A stretch of DNA of 64,000 bases from Saccharopolyspora erythraea. GTDB lineage: Bacteria; Actinomycetota; Actinomycetes; Mycobacteriales; Pseudonocardiaceae. The stretch spans positions 4,340,001 to 4,404,000 of the forward strand of contig NZ_CP054839.1 of assembly GCF_018141105.1 (NCBI RefSeq). The letters are read 5' to 3'. Shown here piece after piece: positions 45,628 through 54,891 of the stretch. The notes under the pieces are model-generated. The model made no database searches, had not been told where the DNA came from, and saw nothing but the letters and a program-made list of their open reading frames with translations. The translations under genes and the position numbers were made by a program. Numbering within the stretch: the first letter of the stretch is position 1; each line of letters starts with the position of its first letter.

Positions 45628-45693
45628 GTCTGGGCCTCCGTCGGAGCGGGGAAGATCGGCCGGTAGCCAGGCTAGCACCGCGAGTAGTGGCGC

Positions 45694-45755
45694 AGTGGCT
45701 GAGCCACTCGGGGCTTGACGGGCCGATCTTGCAGGCGCAAAGTGGTTCAGCCAGT
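45694..45755. promoter_or_regulatory. paired GntR operators around the malonate promoter
   Basis: AGTGGCT-G-AGCCACT (45694-45708) is a perfect 15-bp palindrome. A second 15-mer, AGTGGTTCAGCCAGT (45741-45755), matches it at 12 positions. Between them is TTGACG (45714-45719) with CAAAGT 17 bp downstream. Two operators flanking a promoter fit repression by the divergent FadR-type regulator. Confidence 0.65.
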
Positions 45756-45825
45756 GAGCCATTGTGCCCGGGATCACCCCGCTCGGCGGAGCGCCCGGCA
45801 CGGCCGAGGAGAGCGAGGAGGGGCA

Positions 45826-47124
45826 GTGCCGCCCGAAGTCGTATCGATCCTGGCGCTCGTCGCCTGCTTCGTCGTCGCCACGACGATGTCGGTGAACATG
45901 GGCGTGCTCGCCTTCGCCACGGCGTTCCTGGTGGGAACGCTGGCCGGAGGGCTGTCCGAGGACGAGATCTTCGCCGGGTTCCCCGGCGACATCTTCGTCG
46001 TGCTGGTGGGGGTCACCTACCTGTTCGCCATCGCCAGGGCCAACGGCACGACCGACTGGCTGGTCCGGTGGTCGGTCCGGCTCGTCGGCGGCCGGCTCGC
46101 GGTGCTGCCGTGGGTGATGTTCGGCATCGCCGCGCTGCTGACCGCCATCGGCGCGGTGAGCCCCGCCGCGGTCGCCATCGTGGCGCCGATCGCGCTGAAC
46201 CTCGCCGCCAGGCACGGGATCAACCCGCTGCTGATGGGCGCACTCGTCGTGCACGGCGCGCAGGCGGGCGGGTTCTCGCCCATCAGCGTGTACGGCGTGA
46301 TCGTCAACGGCGTGGTCGCGAGCAACAGGCTGCCGGGAAGCCCGCTGGTTCTCTTCGCGGGCAGCTTCGCGGTGAACCTGCTGATCGCCGGCATCGTGTT
46401 CGTGGCGCTCGGCGGTCTCCGGTTGGTCCGCGCCACGTCGCCGGCGCTGGCGGGCGCGCCCGCGTCGAGCGGCGACGCGGGCGAGGTGGAAACCGGCGAG
46501 GACGAGAGTCCCGCCGAGGAGCCGCGGCTGAACCGCGACCGGGTGTGCACGCTGCTCGGGCTGCTGGTGCTCGTGGTGACCACGCTCGGCTTCGGCCTCG
46601 ACGTCGGGCTGGTGGCCATGACGGTCGCCGTGGTGCTCACCCTGCTCTCGCCGAAGGCCGCGGCAGGGGCGCCCGCCGAGGTCACCTGGCCCACGGTGCT
46701 GCTCATCTGCGGCGTGCTGACCTACGTCAGCGTGCTGCAGGAGATGGGCACCATCGACTACGTCGGCAATGCGGTGGCCGCGGTCGGAATTCCTCTGCTC
46801 GCCGCGCTGCTGCTGTGCTACATCGGCGGGGTGGTCTCCGCGTTCGCCTCGTCGGTCGGACTGATGGGCGCGCTGATCCCGCTGGCGGTGCCGTTCCTCA
46901 CGACCGGCAGCATCGGAGCGGTCGGCATGGTGACCGCGCTGGCCGTGTCGTCGACAGTGGTGGACGTCAGCCCGTTCTCGACCAACGGCGCGATCGTGCT
47001 GGCCAACGCCAAGGGCGTGGACCGCGACGCGTTCTTCCGCAGGCTGCTGGTCTACGGCGCGATCGTCACGGCGGTGGCGCCCGCGCTGGTGTGGCTGGTC
47101 TTCGTCGTTCCGGGGCTCGGTTAG
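45826..47124 (+). CDS. matC: MatC-like dicarboxylate (malonate) carrier
   Basis: A 432-aa membrane transporter with about eleven to twelve helices in two halves, split by a hydrophilic Glu-rich loop near 200-230. The N-terminal half resembles the MatC dicarboxylate-carrier domain, and the repeated SPISVYGVI and DVSPFSTNGAI hairpins are typical of the ion-transporter superfamily. The GTG start has AGGAGGGG just upstream. It is the first gene of an operon whose next product activates malonate, so malonate is the best substrate guess. Confidence 0.82.
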   Translation: MPPEVVSILALVACFVVATTMSVNMGVLAFATAFLVGTLAGGLSEDEIFAGFPGDIFVVLVGVTYLFAIARANGTTDWLVRWSVRLVGGRLAVLPWVMFGIAALLTAIGAVSPAAVAIVAPIALNLAARHGINPLLMGALVVHGAQAGGFSPISVYGVIVNGVVASNRLPGSPLVLFAGSFAVNLLIAGIVFVALGGLRLVRATSPALAGAPASSGDAGEVETGEDESPAEEPRLNRDRVCTLLGLLVLVVTTLGFGLDVGLVAMTVAVVLTLLSPKAAAGAPAEVTWPTVLLICGVLTYVSVLQEMGTIDYVGNAVAAVGIPLLAALLLCYIGGVVSAFASSVGLMGALIPLAVPFLTTGSIGAVGMVTALAVSSTVVDVSPFSTNGAIVLANAKGVDRDAFFRRLLVYGAIVTAVAPALVWLVFVVPGLG

Positions 47125-47181
47125 CCCAGGGTCGGGTTCAGACCAGGTGTGGGTTGGAGGAGCGAAGAGGTGGAGGTGCAC

Positions 47182-48621
47182 ATGGGTGCCGCAGAGCAGG
47201 TGCTGTTCCCGAAGCTGCGGGAGCCCGACGAGCGGGAGGCGCTGCGCTTCGGCGAGCGCTCCCTGGACTACCGCGAACTGGCCGGGGTGGCCGCGGCGCT
47301 GGCCGCGCGCGTCGGTGAGGCCCGGCGGGTCGCGGTGTGGGCGACCTCGGAGCCGGAGACCTGCGCGGCGGTCGTCGGCGGGCTGGCCGCAGGAGCGGCC
47401 GTCGTGCCGATCAACCCCAAGGTCGGCGAGCGCGAGCTGGCGCACATCCTCGGCGACAGCCGGCCGGAGCTGCTGCTGGCCGCGCCGGGCTTCGAGGCGC
47501 CGGAGGGGCTCGGGGACATCCCGGTCCACGAGGTCGACCTCGACGTCCGCGGCGGGGAGCTGCCCCCGGAACCGGACGAGGAGGAGGCGGCGCTGATCGT
47601 CTACACCTCCGGCACGACCGGGCCGCCCAAGGGCGTGGTCCTGCCGCGCCGGGCGATCCGGGCCAACCTCGACGCGCTGGCCGAGGCGTGGGAGTGGACC
47701 GCGCGGGACGTGCTGGTGCACGCGCTGCCGCTGTTCCACGTGCACGGCCTGATCCTGGGCACGCTCGGGCCGCTGCGGCTGGGCGGGACCGTGCACCACC
47801 TCGGCCGGTTCTCCTCGCAGGCCGTGGCCGAGGAGCTCTCCGGGCAGGCCACGATGATGTTCGGCGTTCCGACCATGTACCACCGGCTGGCCGGCGACGC
47901 GGAGGAGGACCCGCGGATCGCCGAGGCGGTCGGCGGGGCGCGGCTGCTGGTGTCGGGTTCGGCGGCGCTGCCCGCCGTCGAGCACGAGCGCATCGAGCGG
48001 CTCACCGGGCAGCGGGTCGTCGAGCGTTACGGGATGAGCGAGACGATCATGAACTGCGGGGTCCGCGCCGACGGTGACCGCAGGCCCGGATACGTCGGCA
48101 GGCCGTTCGCCGGAGTGGAGCTGCGGCTGGTCGACGAGCAGGGCGCCGAGATCACCGACAGCGACGACGAGACCGTCGGCGAGATCCTCGTGCGCGGCCC
48201 GAACCTGTTCACCGGCTACCTCAACCGCCCCGACGCCACCGAGGCCGCGTTCACCGACGGCTGGTTCCGCACCGGCGACGTCGCGACCCGGGCGGCGGAC
48301 GGCTACATCCGCATCGTCGGCCGCCGCGCCACCGACATCATCAAGAGCGGCGGCTACAAGATCGGTGCGGGCGAGATCGAGAACGCGTTGCTGGAGCATC
48401 CGGCGGTCGCCGAGGTCGCGGTCACCGGCGAGCCCGACCCCGACCTGGGGGAGCGGATCGTGGCGTGGGTGGTGCCCGCCGCCGAGGTCGCCGAGCAGGA
48501 CCTCGCCGACCACGTCGCCAAGCTGCTGACCCCGCACAAGCGCCCGCGCGTGGTGCGGTTCGTGGAGGCGTTGCCGCGCAACGAGCTGGGCAAGGTCATG
48601 AAGAAGGCGCTGGCGGGGTGA
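47182..48621 (+). CDS. matB: malonyl-CoA synthetase
   Basis: A 479-aa adenylate-forming acyl-CoA synthetase. The P-loop YTSGTTGPPKGVVL sits near residue 144, GMSETIMN supplies the A5 motif, and the hinge/lysine region IIKSGGYKIGAGEIE and final LGKVMKK complete the fold. Length, the SGSAALP element and the transporter/carboxyltransferase context fit MatB, which makes malonyl-CoA (or methylmalonyl-CoA) from the free acid, CoA and ATP. GGAGG lies 5 nt before the ATG. It follows the carrier by 57 bp. Confidence 0.87.
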   Translation: MGAAEQVLFPKLREPDEREALRFGERSLDYRELAGVAAALAARVGEARRVAVWATSEPETCAAVVGGLAAGAAVVPINPKVGERELAHILGDSRPELLLAAPGFEAPEGLGDIPVHEVDLDVRGGELPPEPDEEEAALIVYTSGTTGPPKGVVLPRRAIRANLDALAEAWEWTARDVLVHALPLFHVHGLILGTLGPLRLGGTVHHLGRFSSQAVAEELSGQATMMFGVPTMYHRLAGDAEEDPRIAEAVGGARLLVSGSAALPAVEHERIERLTGQRVVERYGMSETIMNCGVRADGDRRPGYVGRPFAGVELRLVDEQGAEITDSDDETVGEILVRGPNLFTGYLNRPDATEAAFTDGWFRTGDVATRAADGYIRIVGRRATDIIKSGGYKIGAGEIENALLEHPAVAEVAVTGEPDPDLGERIVAWVVPAAEVAEQDLADHVAKLLTPHKRPRVVRFVEALPRNELGKVMKKALAG

Positions 48622-48630
48622 GGTGCCGCC

Positions 48631-49968
48631 ATGGCTGAGACCGGTGCCCGCGTCCTGGTGGAGGCCATCGCGCGGCGGTTCGAGCGGTTCGAGCCGCCCG
48701 CGGCGGCGAGCCGGGAGCCCGACGGCCCGCTGGGCTGGCCCGGCTACGGCGCCCAGCGCGAACGCGCGGCCCGCGCGACCGGCTCCGACGAGTCGGTGCT
48801 GTGCGGGCGGGGCGCGGTCGGCGAGTTCGAAGCCGTCCTCGTCGCGTTCGACTTCGGCTTCCTCGGCGGCTCGGTCGGCCAGGACGCGGGCGCCCGGATC
48901 GTGGCGGCCTTCGAACACGCCAGGGAGCACCGGCTGCCGGTGATCTCGCTGGTCGCCTCGGGCGGCAGCCGGATGCAGGAGGGCATCCTGGCGCTGAGCC
49001 AGCTCCAGCGCATCGCCGAGGCGTGCCTACGGGCCCGCCAGGAGGGGATCGCGCACATCGCGGTCCTGCGCGACCCGACGACCGGCGGCATGTGGGCGTC
49101 GCTGGCGGCGGGCGCCGACGTCGTGCTGACCCAGCCGGGCGCGGCGGTGGCCTTCGGCGGTGCGCGGGTGCGCGATCCGCGTGCGACGGGCGAGCCGTTC
49201 ACCGCCGAGGGCAAGCTCGCCGACGGGCAGGTGGACCGGATCGTCGACGACGCCGAGCTGCCCGGGGTGCTGGCAGAGCTGGTCCGGCTGCTGCACCCGG
49301 CGCGGCTCGCCGGTCGGCCGGAGCCGGCGCCGCCGCCCGAGACGCCGGCCGTTGCGGACCTGCCGGCCTCCGGGTGGGAGGCGGTCCGTCGCGCCCGCGC
49401 CCCCGAGCGGCCGCGCGCCCGCTGGTACCTCGACCACTACTTCTCCACCCGGTTCGAGATCAGCGGCGACCGCGCGGGCGGGACCGACCCGGGGATGCTC
49501 TGCGGGCTCGGGGAGCACGCGGGCCGGACGGTGGCCTTCGCGGCGCAGACCGGCACGGCCAACACCCCGGCCGGCTTCCGGACCGCCGCGCGGCTGGTGC
49601 GGCTAGCCGACCAGCTGGGCATCCCGGTGCTGACCCTGGTCGACACCCCGGGCGCGGCCAACGGCGCCGAGGCCGAGCGCGACGGGGCCGGGCCTGCCAT
49701 CGCCGAGCTGTTCACGGCGGTGGCCGCGGCCCGGGTGCCGGTCACCACGCTGGTCATCGGCGAGGGCGGCTCCGGCGGGGCGCTGGCGCTGACCTCGCCG
49801 GACCGGACCTGGATCACCGCCGACGCCTACTTCGCGGTGATCGCGCCCGAGTCCGGGGCGGCGATCCTCAAGCGCGACCCGTCCGAGGCGCCCGAGGTCG
49901 CCGGCCTGATGCGGCTGCGTCCGGAGGACCTGGTGGCACTTGGTTTCGCCCGGGGCATCGTACGGTGA
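48631..49968 (+). CDS. fused beta-alpha acyl-CoA carboxyltransferase
   Basis: A 445-aa protein joining an AccD-like N-terminal half (ISLVASGGSRMQEG near 110) and an AccA-like C-terminal half (VDTPGAANGAEAERDGAG and GEGGSGGALAL). No zinc-finger cysteines are present at the N-terminus. Carboxyltransferases normally move CO2 from carboxybiotin to acetyl- or propionyl-CoA, but no biotin carboxylase or carrier is nearby. Sitting 9 bp after matB, it may instead take part in malonyl-CoA decarboxylation or rely on a remote partner. A terminator follows directly. Confidence 0.85.
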   Translation: MAETGARVLVEAIARRFERFEPPAAASREPDGPLGWPGYGAQRERAARATGSDESVLCGRGAVGEFEAVLVAFDFGFLGGSVGQDAGARIVAAFEHAREHRLPVISLVASGGSRMQEGILALSQLQRIAEACLRARQEGIAHIAVLRDPTTGGMWASLAAGADVVLTQPGAAVAFGGARVRDPRATGEPFTAEGKLADGQVDRIVDDAELPGVLAELVRLLHPARLAGRPEPAPPPETPAVADLPASGWEAVRRARAPERPRARWYLDHYFSTRFEISGDRAGGTDPGMLCGLGEHAGRTVAFAAQTGTANTPAGFRTAARLVRLADQLGIPVLTLVDTPGAANGAEAERDGAGPAIAELFTAVAAARVPVTTLVIGEGGSGGALALTSPDRTWITADAYFAVIAPESGAAILKRDPSEAPEVAGLMRLRPEDLVALGFARGIVR

Positions 49969-49970
49969 CG

Positions 49971-49992
49971 CGCTCACGCCACCGCGTGAGCG
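49971..49992 (+). terminator. terminator of the malonate operon
   Basis: CGCTCACGC-CACC-GCGTGAGCG, a perfect 9-bp stem with a 4-nt loop, starts 2 nt after the carboxyltransferase stop codon. Confidence 0.75.
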
Positions 49993-50080
49993 AAATGCCT
50001 ACTCTCTGCCGTCGCGGCTGCGGTCGGTGATCAATGACACCTGTCGGTGGTGGCGGACCGGGTGATCCCGTGTTCTAAAC

Positions 50081-50114
50081 TCAGGCTTGCCTGACCAAGG
50101 TAAGGCTAGCCTGA
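50081..50114. promoter_or_regulatory. tandem iron boxes (IdeR/DmdR type)
   Basis: TCAGGC-TT-GCCTGA (50081-50094) is a perfect dyad, and the 19-mer CAAGGTAAGGCTAGCCTGA (50096-50114) matches 14 of 19 positions of the actinobacterial iron box TTAGGTTAGGCTAACCTAA. Both lie within 55 bp of the dhbA start, so the Fe2+-bound repressor should shut the operon when iron is plentiful. Confidence 0.8.
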
Positions 50115-50134
50115 GTAAAGGAGCGGGGTCTGGG

Positions 50135-50920
50135 ATGGACCGGACTGGGATCGCGGGCAAGGTCGCGTTGGTGAGCGGCGCGGGGCGGGGGATCGGCGCC
50201 GCGGTGGCCACCGCCCTGTCCGGCCTCGGGGCCGTCATCGCCGCCGTGGACGTCGACGCCGGCGAGGTGACCGCGGTCGCGGCGCGCCTGGCCGAGCAGG
50301 GCGGCAAGGCCGAGCCGTACGTGGCCGACGTCGCCGACGCCGCGTCCGTGGCCGGCGTCGTCGACCGGGTCGAGCGCGACCTCGGGCCCATCGACATCCT
50401 CGCCAACGTCGCGGGCGTGCTGCACCCGGGCACGGTCCACGAGCTCGCCGACGAGGACTGGCACCGCACCTTCGCGGTGAACACCGACGGCGTTTTCCAC
50501 CTCTGCCGCGAGGTCACCCGGCGGATGGTCCCGCGCGAGCGCGGCTGCGTCGTGACGGTCGGATCCAACGCCGCGGGCGTACCTCGCCACGGCATGGCCG
50601 CCTACGCGGCCTCCAAGGCGGCGGCGACGCTGTTCACCAAGTCCCTGGGCCTGGAGCTGGCAGAGCACGGCATCCGCTGCAACGTGGTGTCCCCCGGCTC
50701 GACCGACACCGACATGCTGCGCGCGCTGCTGGCCGGCGAGGGCGACGCACGGCAGGTGATCCAGGGGTCGCCGGAGACGTTCAAGGTCGGCATCCCGCTG
50801 CGCAAGATCGCCACGCCCGAGGACGTCGCCGACGCCGTGGTCTTCCTGGCCTCCGACCGGGCCGGGCACATCACCATGCACGACCTGTACGTGGACGGTG
50901 GCGCGACGCTGCGCGCCTGA
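50135..50920 (+). CDS. dhbA: 2,3-dihydro-2,3-dihydroxybenzoate dehydrogenase
   Basis: A 261-aa SDR with NAD-binding SGAGRGIG near residue 14 and catalytic YAASK near 154. It oxidises 2,3-dihydro-2,3-dihydroxybenzoate to 2,3-dihydroxybenzoate, the last step of catechol synthesis. Identity is supported by four downstream genes of the same pathway. The ATG at 50135 lies within reach of GGAG. It is the first gene of the iron-box operon. Confidence 0.9.
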   Translation: MDRTGIAGKVALVSGAGRGIGAAVATALSGLGAVIAAVDVDAGEVTAVAARLAEQGGKAEPYVADVADAASVAGVVDRVERDLGPIDILANVAGVLHPGTVHELADEDWHRTFAVNTDGVFHLCREVTRRMVPRERGCVVTVGSNAAGVPRHGMAAYAASKAAATLFTKSLGLELAEHGIRCNVVSPGSTDTDMLRALLAGEGDARQVIQGSPETFKVGIPLRKIATPEDVADAVVFLASDRAGHITMHDLYVDGGATLRA

Positions 50921-50962
50921 CCTGCTCGCCCAGCACCGCGACCGGTGCACGGAAAGGTTCAC

Positions 50963-52228
50963 ATGACCATCGACAGTGATATCGACACTCCCGGGGATCT
51001 CGACGAGATCGGAAAGCTGCTCGCCGCCGACGACGCCACGCGGCTGCTGGAGGCCTACGAGCCCGGCTCGTCGTTCTTCTTCTCCTCGGCGCGGGCGACG
51101 ATGCTGGCGCGCGGCGTCGACGCCACCGTGCCCAAGATCGAGTGCGGGCGCAGCGGGCTCTCCGGCCGGGTGGCGCAGTTCCTGACCGGTGCGCGCGACT
51201 TCGGACGCCGCAACCCGCTGGTCGTCGGCGCGGTGCCGTTCGGCGAGAACCTCCCGGCGCACCTGGTGCTGCCCAGGGAGGTGGTCCGCGCCGCGCCGCT
51301 GAACGTGATGGTGCCCGGCGCGTGCGCGCCGAGGCCGCTGTCCTGCCGGATGCGGCAGGTGCCCGCGCCGGAGGAGTACGAGCGCGGTGTCGCGCGGGTC
51401 CTGCGGCGGATGCGGGAAGGCGAGCTGAGCAAGGTCGTCCTGGCCCGCTCGCTGGAGCTCTCCGCAGACGAGCCGATCGACGTGCGGAGGCTGCTGCGCA
51501 ACCTCGCGCTCAAGGATCCCGGCGGCTACACCTTCGCCGTGGACCTGCCCGCGAGGGGCGAGGACGGCACCCGCGACTCCTTCGGTCCGCATCCGGAGCT
51601 GCGCCGCACCTTCGCGGGCGCGAGCCCGGAACTGCTGGTCTCGCGCCGCGGGGTCAGCGTCCGGTCCAACCCGATGGCCGGGTCCAGACCGCGCAGCGCG
51701 GACCCGCTGGAGGACCGGCGCCGCGCCGAGGAGCTGGAGGGCTCGGAGAAGGACCTCCGCGAGCACGCGGCGGTCGTCGAGGCCGTCGCCGACGCGCTGC
51801 GGCCGCTGTGCACCACGCTGCGGGTTCCCCGCAGGCCCTCGGTGGTCGCGACCGCCGCGATGTGGCACCTGGCCACCGAGATCACCGGCGAGCTGCGCGA
51901 CCCGGACACCTCGTCGCTGGACCTGGCCGTCGCGCTGCACCCGACTCCGGCGGTGTGCGGGACCCCGACGGCGCAGGCGGGCCGGGCCATCACCGAGAAC
52001 GAGCCGTTCGACCGCGGCTACTACGCGGGCGTGGTGGGCTGGTGCGACGCGGCGGGCGACGGCGAATGGGTCGTCGCGATCCGCTGCGCCGAGGTCGAGG
52101 ACGACTCGCTGCGCCTGTACGCCGGGGCGGGCGTCGTGGCAGGTTCCGAACCCGCCGACGAGTTGGCCGAGACCTCGGCGAAGTTCCGTACCGCGCTGAC
52201 CGCCATGGGCCTGGACCACGCCCTGTGA
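50963..52228 (+). CDS. dhbC: isochorismate synthase
   Basis: A 421-aa chorismate-binding enzyme that converts chorismate to isochorismate with Mg2+. The catalytic core carries LSKVVLARSLEL near 157, ATAAMWHLATEITGEL with the active-site His region, LHPTPAVCGTP and a final GAGVVAGSEP. The ATG has GGAAAGG upstream. It lies 42 bp after dhbA in the same operon. Confidence 0.93.
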   Translation: MTIDSDIDTPGDLDEIGKLLAADDATRLLEAYEPGSSFFFSSARATMLARGVDATVPKIECGRSGLSGRVAQFLTGARDFGRRNPLVVGAVPFGENLPAHLVLPREVVRAAPLNVMVPGACAPRPLSCRMRQVPAPEEYERGVARVLRRMREGELSKVVLARSLELSADEPIDVRRLLRNLALKDPGGYTFAVDLPARGEDGTRDSFGPHPELRRTFAGASPELLVSRRGVSVRSNPMAGSRPRSADPLEDRRRAEELEGSEKDLREHAAVVEAVADALRPLCTTLRVPRRPSVVATAAMWHLATEITGELRDPDTSSLDLAVALHPTPAVCGTPTAQAGRAITENEPFDRGYYAGVVGWCDAAGDGEWVVAIRCAEVEDDSLRLYAGAGVVAGSEPADELAETSAKFRTALTAMGLDHAL

Positions 52229-52240
52229 GGAAGGATCACC

Positions 52241-53893
52241 TTGACTGACAACGACATCCTGCCGGGGTGTCCGACCTGGCCCGCCGAGTTCGCCGAACGC
52301 TACCGGGCGGCGGGCCACTGGCGCGGTGAGACCTTCGGCCGGATGCTGCGGGACCGCGCGAACGCCCATCCGGACCGGGTCGCGATCGTCGACGGCGACC
52401 GCGGGACCACCTACGGCGAGCTCGACGAGCGCGCCGACCGCCTGGCCGCCGGCCTGCGCCGGCTCGGCATCACCGCCCGCGACCGCGTCGTGGTGCAGCT
52501 GCCCAACATCGCCGAGTTCTTCGACGTCTGCTTCGCGCTGTTCCGCATCGGGGCCGTCCCGGTCTTCGCGCTGCCCTCGCACCGGCTGACCGAGATCGGC
52601 TACTTCTGCGAGTTCAGCGAGGCGGTCGCCTACATCACGACCGACGTCGAGGCGGGATTCGACCACCGGGTGCTGGCCGCCGAGGTCGCGCGGCGGACGC
52701 CGGGACTGCGCCACGTCCTCATCGCGGGGGATCCGGGCGACTCCGGTTTCACCGCGCTGGCGCAGGTCGACGGCGAACCGGCCGGTGACCCGGGCCCGCG
52801 CCCCGGCGACATCGCCTTCCTCCAGCTCTCCGGCGGGAGCACCGGCGTGCCCAAGCTGATCCCGCGCACGCACGACGACTACATCTACTCCTTCCGCGCC
52901 AGCAACGACATCTGCGGGGTCACCGAGGACACCGTCTACCTCGGCGCGCTGCCGATCGCGCACAACTTCCCGATGAGCTCGCCCGGCACGTTCGGCGTCC
53001 TGCACGCCGGGGGCCGCGTCGTGCTGGCGCGCAGGCCGAGCCCGGACGAGGTCTTCCCGCTCGTGGAGCGCGAACGCGTCACCATGGTCGCCGCGGTCCC
53101 GCCGCTTGCGCTGGTCTGGCTGGACGCCGCGGTCGGAAGCGAGCACGACCTGTCGAGCCTGCGGGTGCTCCAGGTCGGCGGCGCCAAGTGCAGCGAGGAG
53201 GTCGCGCGCCGGGTAAGGCCCGTCCTGGGAGCCACCCTCCAGCAGGTGTTCGGCATGGCCGAGGGGCTGGTGAACTACACCCGGCTCGACGATCCGGAGG
53301 AGGTCGTGCTCACCACGCAGGGCAGGCCGATCTCCCCCGACGACGAGGTGCTGGTGGTGGACGACGACGACCGGCCGGTCGCCACGGGGCAGACCGGTCA
53401 CCTGCTCACGCGCGGCCCCTACACGATCCGCGGCTACTACAAGGCCGACGAGCACAACGCCAAGGCGTTCACCCCGGACGGCTTCTACCGCACCGGCGAC
53501 GTCGTCCGGGTGACTGCGGAGGGCAACGTCGTGGTCGAGGGCAGGGCCAAGGATCAGATCAACCGCGGTGGCGAGAAGGTGGCCGCCGAGGAGGTCGAGA
53601 ACCACCTGCTCGCCCACCCGGCGGTGCACGACGCGGCGGTGGTGTCGATGCCGGACGACTACCTGGGCGAGCGCACGTGCGCCTTCGTGGTCCCGCGCGG
53701 CACGCCGCCGAAGGCCCGCGAGCTCATCCGGTTCGTGCGGGAGCGCGGGCTCGCCGGGTACAAGGTGCCGGACCGGGTGGAGTTCCTCGAGCGGTTCCCG
53801 CGGACCGGGGTGGGCAAGGTCAGCAAGCGCGACCTCCGGGAGGTCATCAGCCGCGAGCTGGTGCCGGAGCTGGGCGAGGAAGCAGGACGATGA
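52241..53893 (+). CDS. dhbE: 2,3-dihydroxybenzoate-AMP ligase
   Basis: A 550-aa stand-alone adenylation enzyme that activates 2,3-dihydroxybenzoate and loads it on an aryl carrier protein. [18 protein letters not shown] is the P-loop; [12 protein letters not shown] holds the His-Asn pair that in DhbE/EntE selects the catechol acid. [18 protein letters not shown] and [10 protein letters not shown] complete the motifs. The TTG start has AAGGA 5 nt upstream. Its stop overlaps the next ATG by 4 nt. Confidence 0.94.
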   Translation: MTDNDILPGCPTWPAEFAERYRAAGHWRGETFGRMLRDRANAHPDRVAIVDGDRGTTYGELDERADRLAAGLRRLGITARDRVVVQLPNIAEFFDVCFALFRIGAVPVFALPSHRLTEIGYFCEFSEAVAYITTDVEAGFDHRVLAAEVARRTPGLRHVLIAGDPGDSGFTALAQVDGEPAGDPGPRPGDIAFLQLSGGSTGVPKLIPRTHDDYIYSFRASNDICGVTEDTVYLGALPIAHNFPMSSPGTFGVLHAGGRVVLARRPSPDEVFPLVERERVTMVAAVPPLALVWLDAAVGSEHDLSSLRVLQVGGAKCSEEVARRVRPVLGATLQQVFGMAEGLVNYTRLDDPEEVVLTTQGRPISPDDEVLVVDDDDRPVATGQTGHLLTRGPYTIRGYYKADEHNAKAFTPDGFYRTGDVVRVTAEGNVVVEGRAKDQINRGGEKVAAEEVENHLLAHPAVHDAAVVSMPDDYLGERTCAFVVPRGTPPKARELIRFVRERGLAGYKVPDRVEFLERFPRTGVGKVSKRDLREVISRELVPELGEEAGR

Positions 53894-54558
53894 ACGGGGA
53901 AGCGGTGGCGCTGCCGGCGATCGCACCGTATTCGGTGCCACGACAGGAAGAGCTCCCGGCCAACCGGGTGGACTGGCGGCCCGCCGCCGACCGGGCGGTG
54001 CTGCTGGTGCACGACATGGAGCGGCACTTCGTCAACGCCTTCACCCCGGGCCGGGAACCGCTGACCGAGGCCGTGTCCAACATCCGCGCCCTGCGGGCGA
54101 GCGCGCACGCCGCGGGCGTGCCGGTGGTCTACTGCGCGCAGCCCAGCGGCCAGACGCCCGAGCAGCGCGGCCTGCAACTGGAATGGTGGGGACCCGGGGT
54201 CGCCGACGCGGCGCAGGAGGCGATCATCGACGAGCTGGCGCCCGCGCCCGGCGACGTGATGATCAGGAAGTGGCGCTACAGCGCGTTCCAGCGCACCGAA
54301 CTGCGGGAGATGCTGCGCGGCTGGGGTCGCGACCAGCTGGTGATCACCGGCATCTACGCCCACATCGGCTGCCTGATGACCGCCGCCGAGGCGTTCCAGC
54401 AGGAGGTGCAGGCGTTCCTGGTCGCCGACGCGGTCGCCGACTTCTCCGCCGAGGAGCACCGGATGGCGCTGTCCTACGCCGCGAAGCGGTGCGCGGTGGT
54501 GCAGTCGAGCAGGCAGGTCGCCGAAGCGCTGTCGGCGGGCGAGAGCGCCGTGGCATGA
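53890..54558 (+). CDS. dhbB: isochorismatase (free-standing, no carrier domain)
   Basis: A 222-aa hydrolase converting isochorismate to 2,3-dihydro-2,3-dihydroxybenzoate and pyruvate. [10 protein letters not shown] carries the catalytic Asp42, RKWRYSAF the Lys, and [12 protein letters not shown] the Gly/Cys loop of the EntB/DhbB fold. The usual C-terminal aryl carrier domain of EntB/DhbB is absent and is encoded by the next gene. ATGA overlaps with dhbE indicate coupling. Confidence 0.93.
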   Translation: MNGEAVALPAIAPYSVPRQEELPANRVDWRPAADRAVLLVHDMERHFVNAFTPGREPLTEAVSNIRALRASAHAAGVPVVYCAQPSGQTPEQRGLQLEWWGPGVADAAQEAIIDELAPAPGDVMIRKWRYSAFQRTELREMLRGWGRDQLVITGIYAHIGCLMTAAEAFQQEVQAFLVADAVADFSAEEHRMALSYAAKRCAVVQSSRQVAEALSAGESAVA

Positions 54559-54581
54559 GCGAGCAGGGGAAGGGGAGAGGG

Positions 54582-54830
54582 ATGTCAGAGGCGGTGCTGA
54601 CCCTCGACGCGGTGCGCGCCGAGGTCGCGGAGCTGCTGTTCGAGGACCCCGCCGAACTGACCGACGACGAGAGCCTCCTCGACTGGGGTCTGGACTCGGT
54701 GCGGATCATGAGCCTGGTGGAGCGCTGGCGCAGGCTCGGCGTGCAGGTGACCTTCGCCGACCTCGCCGAACGGCCGACGCTGGCCGAGTGGTGGGCGGTG
54801 CTGGAGCCGAAGCTGCCCGGCGGGCAGTAG
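54582..54830 (+). CDS. stand-alone aryl carrier protein
   Basis: An 82-aa carrier protein with the phosphopantetheine site LLDWGLDSVRIM (Ser39). It resembles the C-terminal ArCP domain of DhbB/EntB and would hold 2,3-dihydroxybenzoate as a thioester after loading by DhbE. ATG at 54582 follows GGGGAGAGGG; an in-frame ATG at 54555 that overlaps the dhbB stop is a possible earlier start. It is the last gene before a strong terminator, and no NRPS follows. Confidence 0.88.
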   Translation: MSEAVLTLDAVRAEVAELLFEDPAELTDDESLLDWGLDSVRIMSLVERWRRLGVQVTFADLAERPTLAEWWAVLEPKLPGGQ

Positions 54831-54831
54831 T

Positions 54832-54885
54832 GGCGGCAGCGAGCGGTCCGGTGCGCGGAACACGCACCGGACCGCTCGTGCCGCC
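54832..54885. terminator. bidirectional terminator between the catechol operon and hexosaminidase
   Basis: A perfect 16-bp stem (54840-54855 with 54863-54878), extended by seven further pairs after a 1-nt bulge, has a 7-nt loop. It begins 2 nt past the carrier-protein stop and ends 6 nt before the convergent hexosaminidase stop. Confidence 0.88.
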
Positions 54886-54891
54886 GTCAGG

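Noticed and set aside
45628-48930. N-terminal extension of the GntR frame to 1,336 codons
   Set aside because: The extension runs antisense through matC and matB and is compositionally non-protein-like; a TTG with a good ribosome site gives a normal-length FadR-type regulator.
50081-53941. 1,286-codon open frame antisense to the dihydroxybenzoate operon
   Set aside because: It is the mirror of high-GC third positions in dhbA-dhbE; composition is Arg/Gly/His-rich with no domain, and the opposite strand carries five recognised genes.
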